Source of the DNA: Mycolicibacterium sarraceniae
GTDB lineage: Bacteria; Actinomycetota; Actinomycetes; Mycobacteriales; Mycobacteriaceae
Length of the DNA: 64,000 bases
Direction of reading: 5' to 3'
Assembly: GCF_010731875.1 (NCBI RefSeq)
Contig: NZ_AP022595.1
Coordinates: forward strand, 1,178,001-1,242,000
Both the position numbers and the translations under genes were made by a program. Shown piece by piece: positions 49,816 to 58,469 of the stretch; within the stretch, counting starts at the first letter, position 1, and every line of letters starts with the position of its first letter. The notes under the pieces are model-generated. The model made no database searches and was not told the origin of the DNA. It worked only from the letters and a program-made list of their open reading frames with translations.

Positions 49816-50856
49816 ATGACGAGAACGGAAAGTCCCGCAGACCTGGACATCACGACACTCGGCCGCTGGCTCGACACCCAGGACACACCCGGCGCCGGCG
49901 AGGAGCCCGTTGCCGAGGTCCTCAAGGGCGGCTCGCAGAACATGCTCTACCGGGTCAGCCGCGGTGGTCAGGGCATGGTGTTGCGGATGCCCGGCCCTCG
50001 CGCCGACGAGCGACGGCTCAGCGAGCTACTCCGCGAGATCCGCCTCGAACGCGCGCTGAAGGGCACCGATGTGCCACATGCCGAGCTGATCGCCGCCGAC
50101 GAGAGCGGCGAGGTGCTGGGTAAGCCCTTCTACCTGATGAAGGAGGTCGACGGCTGGAGCCCGATGGAGGGCGGCTGGGAGACGCCGTTCGACACCGATC
50201 TCGGCGCCCGGCGCGACCTGGCCTTCCAACTCATCGAGGGAGCCGCCAGGCTCGGCCGGCTGGATTGGAAAGCCCAGGGCCTGGCGGGGTTCGGCAAGCC
50301 CGACAATTTCCACGAACGGCAGGTGGACCGCTGGCTGGCCTTCCTGGCGGCGTTCCAGGTTCGTGAACTTCCCGGCCTCGATGTGGCGGCGGAATGGTTG
50401 CGCAATAACCGTCCCGCGCACTTCACCCCCGGGATCATGCACGGCGACTACCAGTTCGCCAACGTCATGTACGCCCACGGCGCACCGGGCCGGCTCGCCG
50501 CCATCGTCGACTGGGAGATGACCACCATCGGCGACCCGCTGCTCGACGTCGCGTGGGCGTTGCTCGGCTACGACGGTGAGCAGCCCAAGGAGGGTGGCTT
50601 CTACCTGCCGATGGAAGGTATGCCGACCCGTAGTGAGCTGTTGGCCCACTACGAGAAGATCAGCGGCCTGTCGACCGAGAACATCCATTACTACCTGGTG
50701 CTGGCCAACTGGAAGCTGGGCATTGTGCTCGAGAAGACTTATGCCGCCGCGGTCAACGGTGGCAAGGCCGACCCGCAGGTCGTTGAGGCGTTCGGCACGA
50801 TGGTGCCCGGCCTGATCGCCACCGCCGCCGAGTTGGCGCAGTCCGGTGAGGCGTAG
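49816..50856 (+). CDS. Phosphotransferase family protein (ACAD10-like)
   Basis: 346 aa from ATG at 49816 with GAGGAG upstream. APH fold: LKGGSQNMLYRV, VLRMPGPRADERR, catalytic loop IMHGDYQFANVMY, metal site IVDWEMTTIGDPLLDVAW. First gene of an operon with an SDR, an acyl-CoA dehydrogenase, a TetR regulator and a quinone oxidoreductase. The pairing with an acyl-CoA dehydrogenase resembles ACAD10/11, suggesting phosphorylation of a hydroxyacyl-CoA before elimination. Confidence 0.85.
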   Translation: MTRTESPADLDITTLGRWLDTQDTPGAGEEPVAEVLKGGSQNMLYRVSRGGQGMVLRMPGPRADERRLSELLREIRLERALKGTDVPHAELIAADESGEVLGKPFYLMKEVDGWSPMEGGWETPFDTDLGARRDLAFQLIEGAARLGRLDWKAQGLAGFGKPDNFHERQVDRWLAFLAAFQVRELPGLDVAAEWLRNNRPAHFTPGIMHGDYQFANVMYAHGAPGRLAAIVDWEMTTIGDPLLDVAWALLGYDGEQPKEGGFYLPMEGMPTRSELLAHYEKISGLSTENIHYYLVLANWKLGIVLEKTYAAAVNGGKADPQVVEAFGTMVPGLIATAAELAQSGEA

Positions 50857-51642
50857 ATGGGCTACGCAGATACGCTTTTCGATCTGACCGGCCGGGTGGT
50901 GCTGGTCACCGGCGGCAGCCGTGGACTGGGCCGCGAGATGGCCTTTGCCGCTGCCCGCTGCGGTGCCGACGTGGTGATCGCCAGCCGCAAGTACGACTCC
51001 TGCGTGGCGACCGCCAAGGAAATCGGGGACGAAACCGGCCGTACCGCAATGCCATACGGCGTGCATGTCGGACGCTGGGATGAGCTGGACGGCCTGGTGG
51101 CGGCGGTCTACAACCGGTTCGGCAAGCTCGACGTACTGGTGAACAACGCCGGCATGTCACCGACGTACGACAAGTTGAGCAATGTCAGCGAGAAGTTGTT
51201 CGATGCGGTGATGAACCTCAATCTCAAAGGACCGTTTCGGCTTTCGGCGCTGGTGAGTGAACGCATGGTCGCCGACGGCGGCGGGGTGATCATCAACGTC
51301 AGCACCCATGGCTCGTTACGCCCGCACCCGTCGTTCATTCCCTACGCCGCATCCAAGGCCGGCCTGAACGCAATGACCGAAGGGCTGGCGGCGGCATTCG
51401 GGCCGACCGTGCGAGTGAACACCCTGATGCCCGGGCCCTTCCTCACCGATATCAGCAAGGCGTGGGGCCTAGGGCTCGGCCCGACAGATGGGCCCAGCGG
51501 TGTGGAGAACCCGTTCGGCAGGCACGCCCTGCAGCGGGCCGGGGAGCCCGCCGAAATCATCGGCGCCGCATTGTTCTTGATGTCGGACGCATCCAGCTTC
51601 ACCACCGGTTCGATCCTTCGGGCCGATGGCGGCATCCCCTAA
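50857..51642 (+). CDS. Short-chain dehydrogenase/reductase
   Basis: 261 aa. Starts immediately after the phosphotransferase stop. Cofactor motif VTGGSRGLGREMAF, NNAGMSP, catalytic Ser in INVSTHGSLRP and YxxxK in PYAASKAGLNAM, closing with TTGSILRADGGIP. Probably oxidises or reduces a hydroxy/ketoacyl intermediate in the same pathway. Confidence 0.92.
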   Translation: MGYADTLFDLTGRVVLVTGGSRGLGREMAFAAARCGADVVIASRKYDSCVATAKEIGDETGRTAMPYGVHVGRWDELDGLVAAVYNRFGKLDVLVNNAGMSPTYDKLSNVSEKLFDAVMNLNLKGPFRLSALVSERMVADGGGVIINVSTHGSLRPHPSFIPYAASKAGLNAMTEGLAAAFGPTVRVNTLMPGPFLTDISKAWGLGLGPTDGPSGVENPFGRHALQRAGEPAEIIGAALFLMSDASSFTTGSILRADGGIP

Positions 51643-51652
51643 GGAGTCAAAG

Positions 51653-52960
51653 ATGGCATGGGATTTCTCCACCGAGCCGGAGTTCGAGGAGAAGCTCGAG
51701 TGGATCCGGAACTTCGTCCGCGAAGACATCGAACCACTCGAAGTGATCTTCCCTAGTTGTGAATTCCTGCCGCTCAACTCCGAGCGCCGCCGGATCGTCG
51801 ACCCCCTGAAGCAGAAGGTCCGCGATCAGGGCCTGTGGGCACCGCACCTCGGGCCCGAGCTGGGCGGGCAGGGTTTCGGGGCGGTCAAGCTCACGCTGAT
51901 CAACGAAATCCTCGGCCGCGCAACATGGTCGTCGATCATCTTCGGCACTCAGGCACCCGATACCGGCAACGCGGAGATCCTCGCCCGGTTCGGCACCCAG
52001 GAACAGAAGGACCGCTACCTGACGGGGCTACTGTCCGGGGAGATCTTCTCGACGTTCTCGATGACTGAACCGCAGGGCGGCTCTGATCCGCGGGTCTTCA
52101 CCACCCGCGCTGTGCGTGACGGTGACGACTGGATCATCAACGGCCGCAAGTACTGGTCGTCCAACGCATCGGTGGCGTCGTTCTTCATCGTCGTGGCGAT
52201 CACCGATCCGGATGTGCCGGTGCACACGGGGGCGTCGACGTTCCTGGTGCCGGCCGACACCCCCGGGGTGACCATCGAGGCCACCCATCACCTGGTGGGT
52301 GCGCACTCCCACGACCCCGGCCATTCGCTGGTGCACTACGACAATGTCCGGGTGCCCGCCTCCGCGATACTGGGCGGGGAGGGACAGGGCTTCCACGTCG
52401 CGCAGTCCCGGCTGGCCGGCGGGCGCCTGCACCACGCGATGCGCTCGATCGGGGTGGCTCAGCGCGCCATCGACGCGATGGCTCGGCGCGCGAAAAGCCG
52501 CTTCACCCAAGGCAGTCTGCTGGCCGACAAGCAGCTGATCCAGGAGATGGTGGCCGACTCCTTCGTCGAGCTGACCCAGTTCCGCCTGATGGTGTTGCAT
52601 GCCGCCTGGCTGGTCGACACCGGGGGTGAACGCGTCGCACGCGAGGAGATCGCGGCCTGCAAGATCGCCACCGCGAACGTGTTGAAGTCCATCGGCCTGC
52701 GCGCGATCCAAGTGCACGGCGGCCTCGGGCTGACCGATCAGATGCCGTTGACCAACGTGCTGATGGGCGGGATCACCCTGGGGCTGGCCGACGGGCCCAC
52801 CGAGGCGCACAAGGTAAACCTGGCCCGGCAGATCCTCAAGGGATACGAGGCCGAGGATCCGGTGTGGCCAAGTGAGTTCCTTCCCAACCGCATCGAGCGG
52901 GCCCGCGAGAAGTACGGCCACCTGACCGATCGCATTCCAGCGCTGCCCGTTTCACCGTGA
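51653..52960 (+). CDS. Acyl-CoA dehydrogenase
   Basis: 435 aa from ATG at 51653, preceded by AAGGAG. FAD-dependent alpha,beta-dehydrogenation of acyl-CoA. Signature MTEPQGGSDPRVFTTRA and INGRKYWSSNASV, ending with the FAD-binding IQVHGGLGLTDQMPL and EAHKVNLARQI. The 10-aa longer start overlaps the SDR gene and is less likely. Substrate unknown; an ACAD11-like role is suggested by the partner kinase. Confidence 0.92.
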   Translation: MAWDFSTEPEFEEKLEWIRNFVREDIEPLEVIFPSCEFLPLNSERRRIVDPLKQKVRDQGLWAPHLGPELGGQGFGAVKLTLINEILGRATWSSIIFGTQAPDTGNAEILARFGTQEQKDRYLTGLLSGEIFSTFSMTEPQGGSDPRVFTTRAVRDGDDWIINGRKYWSSNASVASFFIVVAITDPDVPVHTGASTFLVPADTPGVTIEATHHLVGAHSHDPGHSLVHYDNVRVPASAILGGEGQGFHVAQSRLAGGRLHHAMRSIGVAQRAIDAMARRAKSRFTQGSLLADKQLIQEMVADSFVELTQFRLMVLHAAWLVDTGGERVAREEIAACKIATANVLKSIGLRAIQVHGGLGLTDQMPLTNVLMGGITLGLADGPTEAHKVNLARQILKGYEAEDPVWPSEFLPNRIERAREKYGHLTDRIPALPVSP

Positions 52961-53580
52961 CCAACCGCGCCGCGGCCGCCGTCGTGCGGGCCCTCGACGA
53001 TCGGCAGCGCGAGGCCACCGAGGAGGTGGAGCGCATCCTGGCCGCCGCGATCACCGTGATGGAGCGGGTCTCGCCCGACGCGCCGCGGGTCAGCGATATC
53101 GTCGCCGCGGCCGGGGTGTCAAACAAGGCGTTCTACCGCTATTTCGCCGGTAAGGACGACCTGATGCTGGCGGTCATGGAACGCGGTGTAGCCCTGGTGG
53201 TTTCGTACCTCGAGCATCAGATGGCCAAGGAGGTCACCCCGGTCGGCAAGATCACCCGGTGGATCAGCGGGTCACTGGCCCAGGTGGCCGACCCCGAACT
53301 GATCGGGATGAGCCGGGCGCTGGTCGGGCAGATGTCGGACTCGGACAAACGGCGCATGGGCGAAGAGGAGACCATGGCCGTCATGCGCGACCTGCTGGTG
53401 GAGCCGATTCGCGATCTGGGCAGTTCCGATCCCCGGCGTGATGCCGACGCGGTGTTCGTCTGTGCCGTCGGTACGATGCGTCGCTACGTGGACTCCACCG
53501 ACCAGCCGGGTCGCAAGGACATCAGCCACCTGGTCGGGTTCTGCCTGCGCGGACTCGGCGTTGCGGAAGGAGAGCGCTGA
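52957..53580 (+). CDS. TetR-family transcriptional regulator
   Basis: 207 aa from GTG overlapping the dehydrogenase stop by 4 bp. N-terminal helix-turn-helix with RVSDIVAAAGVSNKAFYRYFAGKDDLMLAV; the C-terminal ligand domain is variable. It probably represses this operon, and possibly the divergent CoA transferase, in response to an acyl-CoA. Confidence 0.9.
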   Translation: MTNRAAAAVVRALDDRQREATEEVERILAAAITVMERVSPDAPRVSDIVAAAGVSNKAFYRYFAGKDDLMLAVMERGVALVVSYLEHQMAKEVTPVGKITRWISGSLAQVADPELIGMSRALVGQMSDSDKRRMGEEETMAVMRDLLVEPIRDLGSSDPRRDADAVFVCAVGTMRRYVDSTDQPGRKDISHLVGFCLRGLGVAEGER

Positions 53581-54560
53581 TGCGCGCCATCGTCTGCCGC
53601 GAGTACGGCACCCCGGAGGATCTCGTCTTGGACGAACTGCCCGACCCCACACCGGGTCCCGGGCAGGTGGTCGTCACGGTGCGCGCTGCCGCGGTCAACT
53701 ACCCCGATGTGCTGTTGATCGCCGGCAAGTATCAGATCAAGGTGCCGCCGCCGTTCAGCCCGGGCAGTGAGCTGGCCGGCGATGTGCTGGCCGTCGGTGA
53801 CGGCGTCGACTTCCGGCCCGGTGACCGGGTGTCGGCCACCTCGTTCGTCGGCGCCTTCGCCGAGCAGGCACTGGTCGACGCCCGGGGTCTGGCCAGGATT
53901 CCCGACGGTGTGGACTATGCCGATGCCGCGGCATTCGGCGTCACCAACAAGACCGCGTACTACACCCTGCGTACGGTCGCCCCGGTCACGCCGGGCGACT
54001 GGGTCGTGGTTCTGGGCGCCGGCGGCGGGGTGGGTCTGGCCGCCGTCGATATCGCGGTTCTGATGGGCGCCAAGGTGATTGCCGCGGCGTCCGGTGCCGA
54101 GAAGCTCGAGGTGTGCCGGCAGCGCGGGGCAAGCGCCGTTGTCGACTACGACCGCGAGGACCTGAAGTCCCGGCTCAAGGAGATCACCGGGGAAGGTGGC
54201 TCCCAGATCGTGCTCGACCCGGTCGGTGGCCGCTACTCCGAGCCGGCGCTGCGCAGCCTGGGCCGCGGCGGAAAGTTCGTCACGCTGGGCTACGCGGCCG
54301 GCTCGATTCCGGCGATCCCGCTAAACCTCGTGATGCTGAAGGGAATCACGGTGCAGGGCATGGAGATCCGCACCTTCGCGACCGACTACCCGGAGCAATT
54401 GCCCCGCGATGACGCCGAGCTGGCCCAGCTGTTCGCCGACGGGCGCCTGCGCCCCTACCTCGGAGCCCGGTTCCCGCTCGAGGAGGCCGCCACCGCGCTG
54501 CGCTATATCGCCGACCGCAAGGCGATCGGCAAGGTCGTCATCGACGTCTCTAGGGCGTGA
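53580..54560 (+). CDS. NADPH:quinone oxidoreductase family protein
   Basis: 326 aa; its ATG overlaps the TetR stop by one base. Zinc-free medium-chain dehydrogenase/reductase: MRAIVCREYGTPEDLVLDEL, AAVNYPDVLLIAGKY, cofactor motif VVLGAGGGVGLAAVDIA, and the LDPVGGRYSEPALRSL region. It may reduce an enoyl intermediate. The 3' end overlaps the convergent alkyl sulfatase by 11 bp. Confidence 0.9.
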   Translation: MRAIVCREYGTPEDLVLDELPDPTPGPGQVVVTVRAAAVNYPDVLLIAGKYQIKVPPPFSPGSELAGDVLAVGDGVDFRPGDRVSATSFVGAFAEQALVDARGLARIPDGVDYADAAAFGVTNKTAYYTLRTVAPVTPGDWVVVLGAGGGVGLAAVDIAVLMGAKVIAAASGAEKLEVCRQRGASAVVDYDREDLKSRLKEITGEGGSQIVLDPVGGRYSEPALRSLGRGGKFVTLGYAAGSIPAIPLNLVMLKGITVQGMEIRTFATDYPEQLPRDDAELAQLFADGRLRPYLGARFPLEEAATALRYIADRKAIGKVVIDVSRA

Positions 54561-56433
54561 TGATGTTGAAGCTCGGGTTGGGCTGATCCAGCGCACCGAG
54601 GAGCGTCTGCAGGGCCTGTGCATCGCCGGTGATCTCCATCCCCGGTGAGGTGAAATCGCCTCCCGCGATTGCCAATAGCCGTAGTTTGCCGGCAAACCGG
54701 ATGGTGGCGGTCGCCGTCGACTCGGCGGCGTCACACTGGCGGTAGACCAGCACGCCGTTCCGCAAGGTGAGCCGGTAATTGGTCCCAGTGTCGGCGAACG
54801 TCAGGTCCACGGCGATGTCCGTGTCCCAGGACCGCGGCCCGTTCACGCTGATCGCCAGGGCGTCCAGCATCTGTTCGACGCTGAGTTGGGCCAGAATCGA
54901 CGTCGACGCCGGCTGGGTGGGCGTGCCGAAGTTTCCGTCTCGCAGCTCGGTGGCTCCGGAGAGGAAGAAGTTGCGCCACGTCGCGCACTCGGCTCCGTAG
55001 CCCAGCTGTTCCAGGGTGTCTGCATACAGGTGGCGTGCACCGGCATGCGTTTGGTCAGTGAACGTCGCGTGGTCGAGCAGCGTTGCCGCCCAACGATAGT
55101 CACCGGAATCAAACGCCCCCTTGGCGAGTTCCACGACCCGGTCGACACCGCCCATAGCGTGCACGTAGCGCGGGCCGATCGCCTCCGGCGGATGCGCCCA
55201 CAGGCGTGCGGGGTTGCCGTCGAACCAGCCCATGTAGCGCTGGTAGACAGCTTTCACGTTGTGGCTGACCGAGCCGTAGTAGCCGTGCGCGTGCCAGGCC
55301 TTGTGCAGCGCGGGCGGCATCTGGAAGGTCTCGGCGATCTCGATCCCGGTGAATCCCTGATTGAGCTGCCGCAGCGTCTGGTCGTGCAGGTAGCCGTACA
55401 GATCCCGTTGCAGGGAAAGGAATTCGACGATCTTGTCGTAACCCCACGTCGGCCAGTGGTGCGAGGCGAAGACCACGTCGGTCCGGTCGGCGAAGGTGTC
55501 GATGGCCTCGGTGAGATAACCGGACCAGGCGTGCGGGTCACGGACCAGCGCACCGCGCAGCGTCAGCAGGTTGTGCAGGTTGTGCGTGGCGTTCTCGGCC
55601 ATGCACAGCGCACGGAATTGCGGGAAATAGAGGTGCATCTCGGCGGGCGCCTCGGTGCCGGGCGCCATCTGGAATTCGATCTCGACGCCGTCGATCGTGT
55701 GTGTCTCGCCGGTGGCGGCGATATCGATGGTCGGCACGATGATGGCAACCTCACCGGTGGACGTCTGCTGGCCGAGCCCGCAGCCCACCTGGCCCTGCGG
55801 GCCGCGCTCGAGCAGGGTGCCGTACATGTACCCCGCGCGCCGCCCCATCGCGGTGCCCGCATACACGTTCTCCTGCACCGCGTGTTCCACAAAACCCTCG
55901 GGCGCGATCACCGCGACCTTGCCGGCGTCGACATCGGCCTGCGATGTCACCCCCAGCACGCCACCGAAGTGATCGATATGGCTGTGGGTGTAGATCACCG
56001 CGACAACGGGCCGGTCACCGCGGTGCGCCCGGTAGAGCTCCAGTGCCGCCGCGGCCGTTTCGGTGGAGATCAACGGGTCGATGACGATCACACCGGTATC
56101 GCCCTCGATGAAGCTGATGTTCGACAGGTCGAGTCCACGCACCTGATAGATGCCTTCGACCACCTCGTACAGTCCCTGCTTTGCCACCAACAAGGACTGC
56201 CGCCACAAGCTCGGGTGAACCGAGGTCGGCGAGTCCCCGGTGAGGAACCCGTAAACGTCGTTGTCCCACACCACTCGCCCGTCGGCGGCTGTGACGACAC
56301 ACGGTGTCAGTGCGGCGATGAAGCCGCGATCGGCGTCGGCGAAATCGGCAGTGTCCGCAAAGGGCAGGGACGTCAGGTGCTCGGCGTGCGCGGCCTCGAT
56401 GTCAGGGCTGGGCGACTTGTGTTCCATGCCCAC
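54550..56433 (-). CDS. SdsA1-type alkyl sulfatase (metallo-beta-lactamase fold)
   Basis: 627 aa. Hydrolyses alkyl sulfates such as SDS to alcohol and sulfate. Zinc site THSHIDHFGG (HxHxDH) near residue 170, further ligands in MAENATHNLHN and FASHHWPTWG; then the helical dimerisation domain, and from about 505 a C-terminal SCP2-like sterol-carrier domain. No signal peptide is seen. ATG at 56427 is an alternative start. Confidence 0.92.
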   Translation of the reverse strand: MGMEHKSPSPDIEAAHAEHLTSLPFADTADFADADRGFIAALTPCVVTAADGRVVWDNDVYGFLTGDSPTSVHPSLWRQSLLVAKQGLYEVVEGIYQVRGLDLSNISFIEGDTGVIVIDPLISTETAAAALELYRAHRGDRPVVAVIYTHSHIDHFGGVLGVTSQADVDAGKVAVIAPEGFVEHAVQENVYAGTAMGRRAGYMYGTLLERGPQGQVGCGLGQQTSTGEVAIIVPTIDIAATGETHTIDGVEIEFQMAPGTEAPAEMHLYFPQFRALCMAENATHNLHNLLTLRGALVRDPHAWSGYLTEAIDTFADRTDVVFASHHWPTWGYDKIVEFLSLQRDLYGYLHDQTLRQLNQGFTGIEIAETFQMPPALHKAWHAHGYYGSVSHNVKAVYQRYMGWFDGNPARLWAHPPEAIGPRYVHAMGGVDRVVELAKGAFDSGDYRWAATLLDHATFTDQTHAGARHLYADTLEQLGYGAECATWRNFFLSGATELRDGNFGTPTQPASTSILAQLSVEQMLDALAISVNGPRSWDTDIAVDLTFADTGTNYRLTLRNGVLVYRQCDAAESTATATIRFAGKLRLLAIAGGDFTSPGMEITGDAQALQTLLGALDQPNPSFNIITP

Positions 56434-56456
56434 GATCCTTGTCTAGACCGGCAGGC

Positions 56457-58397
56457 TCAGGTCCAGAATCCGTTGAGCGGCGTGGCGTACTTGTCGTTGT
56501 TGGTCATTGTCGGCAACCCGAGCGCATCCTCGATGGTGCGCAGCGTGCTGTAGTGGTCGTAGCGATTGGTGTCGACGAAAGCGCCACCCTTCATACCGCC
56601 CGCGCTGACCGCCAGCGGCGATGGGATCACGACGGTGACGACGTGGTTGCCCTCATTGCCAAAGCCCAGGGTGATGTTGTTGTTGTCCTCGTCGAAGGTG
56701 ATGATCAACACCGACTTCGTGGTCTGCCAAACCTCCGAATTGAGGATCGTCGGCACGTTCTGCTGCAGGAACTGGTCCAGTGCCGTGACGTTGTACTGGT
56801 GGCGCGGATCGAGCTGCGACAGCACGAAGTGGGCAGCACCCGGCGCGGTGTCGACCGGGCCTTCCCCATTGGAGTCCTCGTCTGCGGCGAACCACACGAA
56901 ATCCGGAGTGGTGGCGTTTGATTGAAGGTCGGTAGCCATCTGTGCCAGGGGCAAGATGTGCCCTGCCGCGTAGGCCTGGTTGTCGCCGATCCCGGCGAAA
57001 GCAGGCCAGGGGGTCTGGTCGGTCGAATAGCCCCCCGAGGAAACCAGAGGGTTTTGGCCCGGCTTCAGGCTCTGCGCGTAGGCCGCCCACGTCTTGCCGG
57101 CGGCGTCGATGTTGAACGCAAGGTTGTTCGGATCGTTGATACACACGGATTCGCAGTTGTAGGTCTTGCCGAAAACTTGTCCACCCGCGATCGCGTAGTA
57201 GTTCGGCAGGCTGGGATGGGTCACGGCGTAGTAGTCGCTGGCGAACCCATCCGCGTTGATCAAGCTGTTGGTGAACGGCGCGTTGGGACTGCCGACGATG
57301 TCGTCGTAGCCCTTGTTCTCCATGTAGACCAGGAACACGTGGTCAAGTTGCCCGACGTTGGATGCCGGCGGCGCCGGTGCGGGGGGCGCGGGTTGGTCGG
57401 TGCCGATGCTGAAGGACAGGTTGTCGGCGTAAGCGTTGTTGTACCTGGCGGTGAAGCCGATCACGACAGGATTGAGGTCGTGCATGGTGAGGGTGACGAG
57501 GGCGCTGCGCGTACCCACTGGGATCGTCCCGCTGGTGGTGCGTTGACGGAAGCCCGTCTGTCCCCAGCGGTCCAGGTTGGTGACCGGCCCGATCGTCGAA
57601 CTGCCCAGGTAGAGCTGATTCTGGTCCAGAAACGTGACCTTCACGGTCGCGAAGGACGGGTCCAGCAAGTAGCCACCCAGGTATCCGCTGAGTGTGAACG
57701 GGACTGCGCCGCCATCGATCTGCGCGCTCGACGCGGTGAGGTCCACCGTCTGGGACAGTGCTGAACCGGCCACATTCCCACCGCCGAAGAACTGGTTCCC
57801 GCTGTCGAGCGGTGCGGCATGGGTGCCCGGGAATGACACGATGGCCGGCAGATTGGGCCACGCGAAGCTGAGACCGGTCGGCCACGCGTTGCGCAGTTCC
57901 CCGTACTGGACGACCGTCGGAACGCCGGTCGCCGTCCACCCCGGCACACTGACCGTACTGTTGCCCAGCCCTGCCGGGTCGCCCAGCTCGGCACCGGGAT
58001 TCATCAGAAGGTTGGGGCCGGTGGTCGGGGTGGCGACGGTGGACACCGAGCCGGTGGGCCGGCCGCGACTCAGGCGCTGCACTTCACTGCCCGCCAGCTC
58101 CAGCGCGGACGTCAACGCCTGGAAGGCCTGATCCGGGGTCGGTAGCTTATCTGCACCGGACAGGACCGGGCCCTTACGCACGGGCCTAGCGGCTGTCATA
58201 TTCGCTTTCACCGCAGTCACTTTCGCGACAGTGCGGGCGGTGCCACCGGTCTGTCCAGCGGCGGGTGGCCCGGACGTTGCCGACGGCGAGTCCGACGGTT
58301 GAGCGGCGGCGATGCACGGCATGCTCGCAATCGCCGAACCTATGCAAAGAGCGACCGCCAGTGCCCCTAGCCGACCGATGTGTGCTGCAGTGCCCAT
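56457..58397 (-). CDS. Secreted phosphoesterase/acid phosphatase-like protein
   Basis: 646 aa. Export signal (IGRLGALAVALCIGSAIAS), a low-complexity linker to about residue 110, a beta-sandwich carbohydrate-binding-like region (about 125-330), and a phosphoesterase (phospholipase C/AcpA type) domain from about 345: HVFLVYMENKGYDDIVG with the metal-binding Glu-Asn, THPSLPNYYAIAGG with the Ser/Thr nucleophile region, WFAADEDSNGEG, and IITFDEDNN. Probably a surface or secreted phosphatase, possibly on phosphatidylinositol phosphates; specificity unknown. Confidence 0.82.
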   Translation of the reverse strand: MGTAAHIGRLGALAVALCIGSAIASMPCIAAAQPSDSPSATSGPPAAGQTGGTARTVAKVTAVKANMTAARPVRKGPVLSGADKLPTPDQAFQALTSALELAGSEVQRLSRGRPTGSVSTVATPTTGPNLLMNPGAELGDPAGLGNSTVSVPGWTATGVPTVVQYGELRNAWPTGLSFAWPNLPAIVSFPGTHAAPLDSGNQFFGGGNVAGSALSQTVDLTASSAQIDGGAVPFTLSGYLGGYLLDPSFATVKVTFLDQNQLYLGSSTIGPVTNLDRWGQTGFRQRTTSGTIPVGTRSALVTLTMHDLNPVVIGFTARYNNAYADNLSFSIGTDQPAPPAPAPPASNVGQLDHVFLVYMENKGYDDIVGSPNAPFTNSLINADGFASDYYAVTHPSLPNYYAIAGGQVFGKTYNCESVCINDPNNLAFNIDAAGKTWAAYAQSLKPGQNPLVSSGGYSTDQTPWPAFAGIGDNQAYAAGHILPLAQMATDLQSNATTPDFVWFAADEDSNGEGPVDTAPGAAHFVLSQLDPRHQYNVTALDQFLQQNVPTILNSEVWQTTKSVLIITFDEDNNNITLGFGNEGNHVVTVVIPSPLAVSAGGMKGGAFVDTNRYDHYSTLRTIEDALGLPTMTNNDKYATPLNGFWT

Positions 58398-58469
58398 GAC
58401 CCGTACTCCCGCCGCCCGATAGAGCAGATGCTACGAAGTAAGGGCCGTCTTGGGACAGGATTGGACAGG

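Noticed and set aside
54886..56553. A 555-aa frame antisense to the alkyl sulfatase
   Set aside because: Val/Gly/Arg-rich shadow with no domain; the sulfatase has intact zinc motifs on the minus strand.
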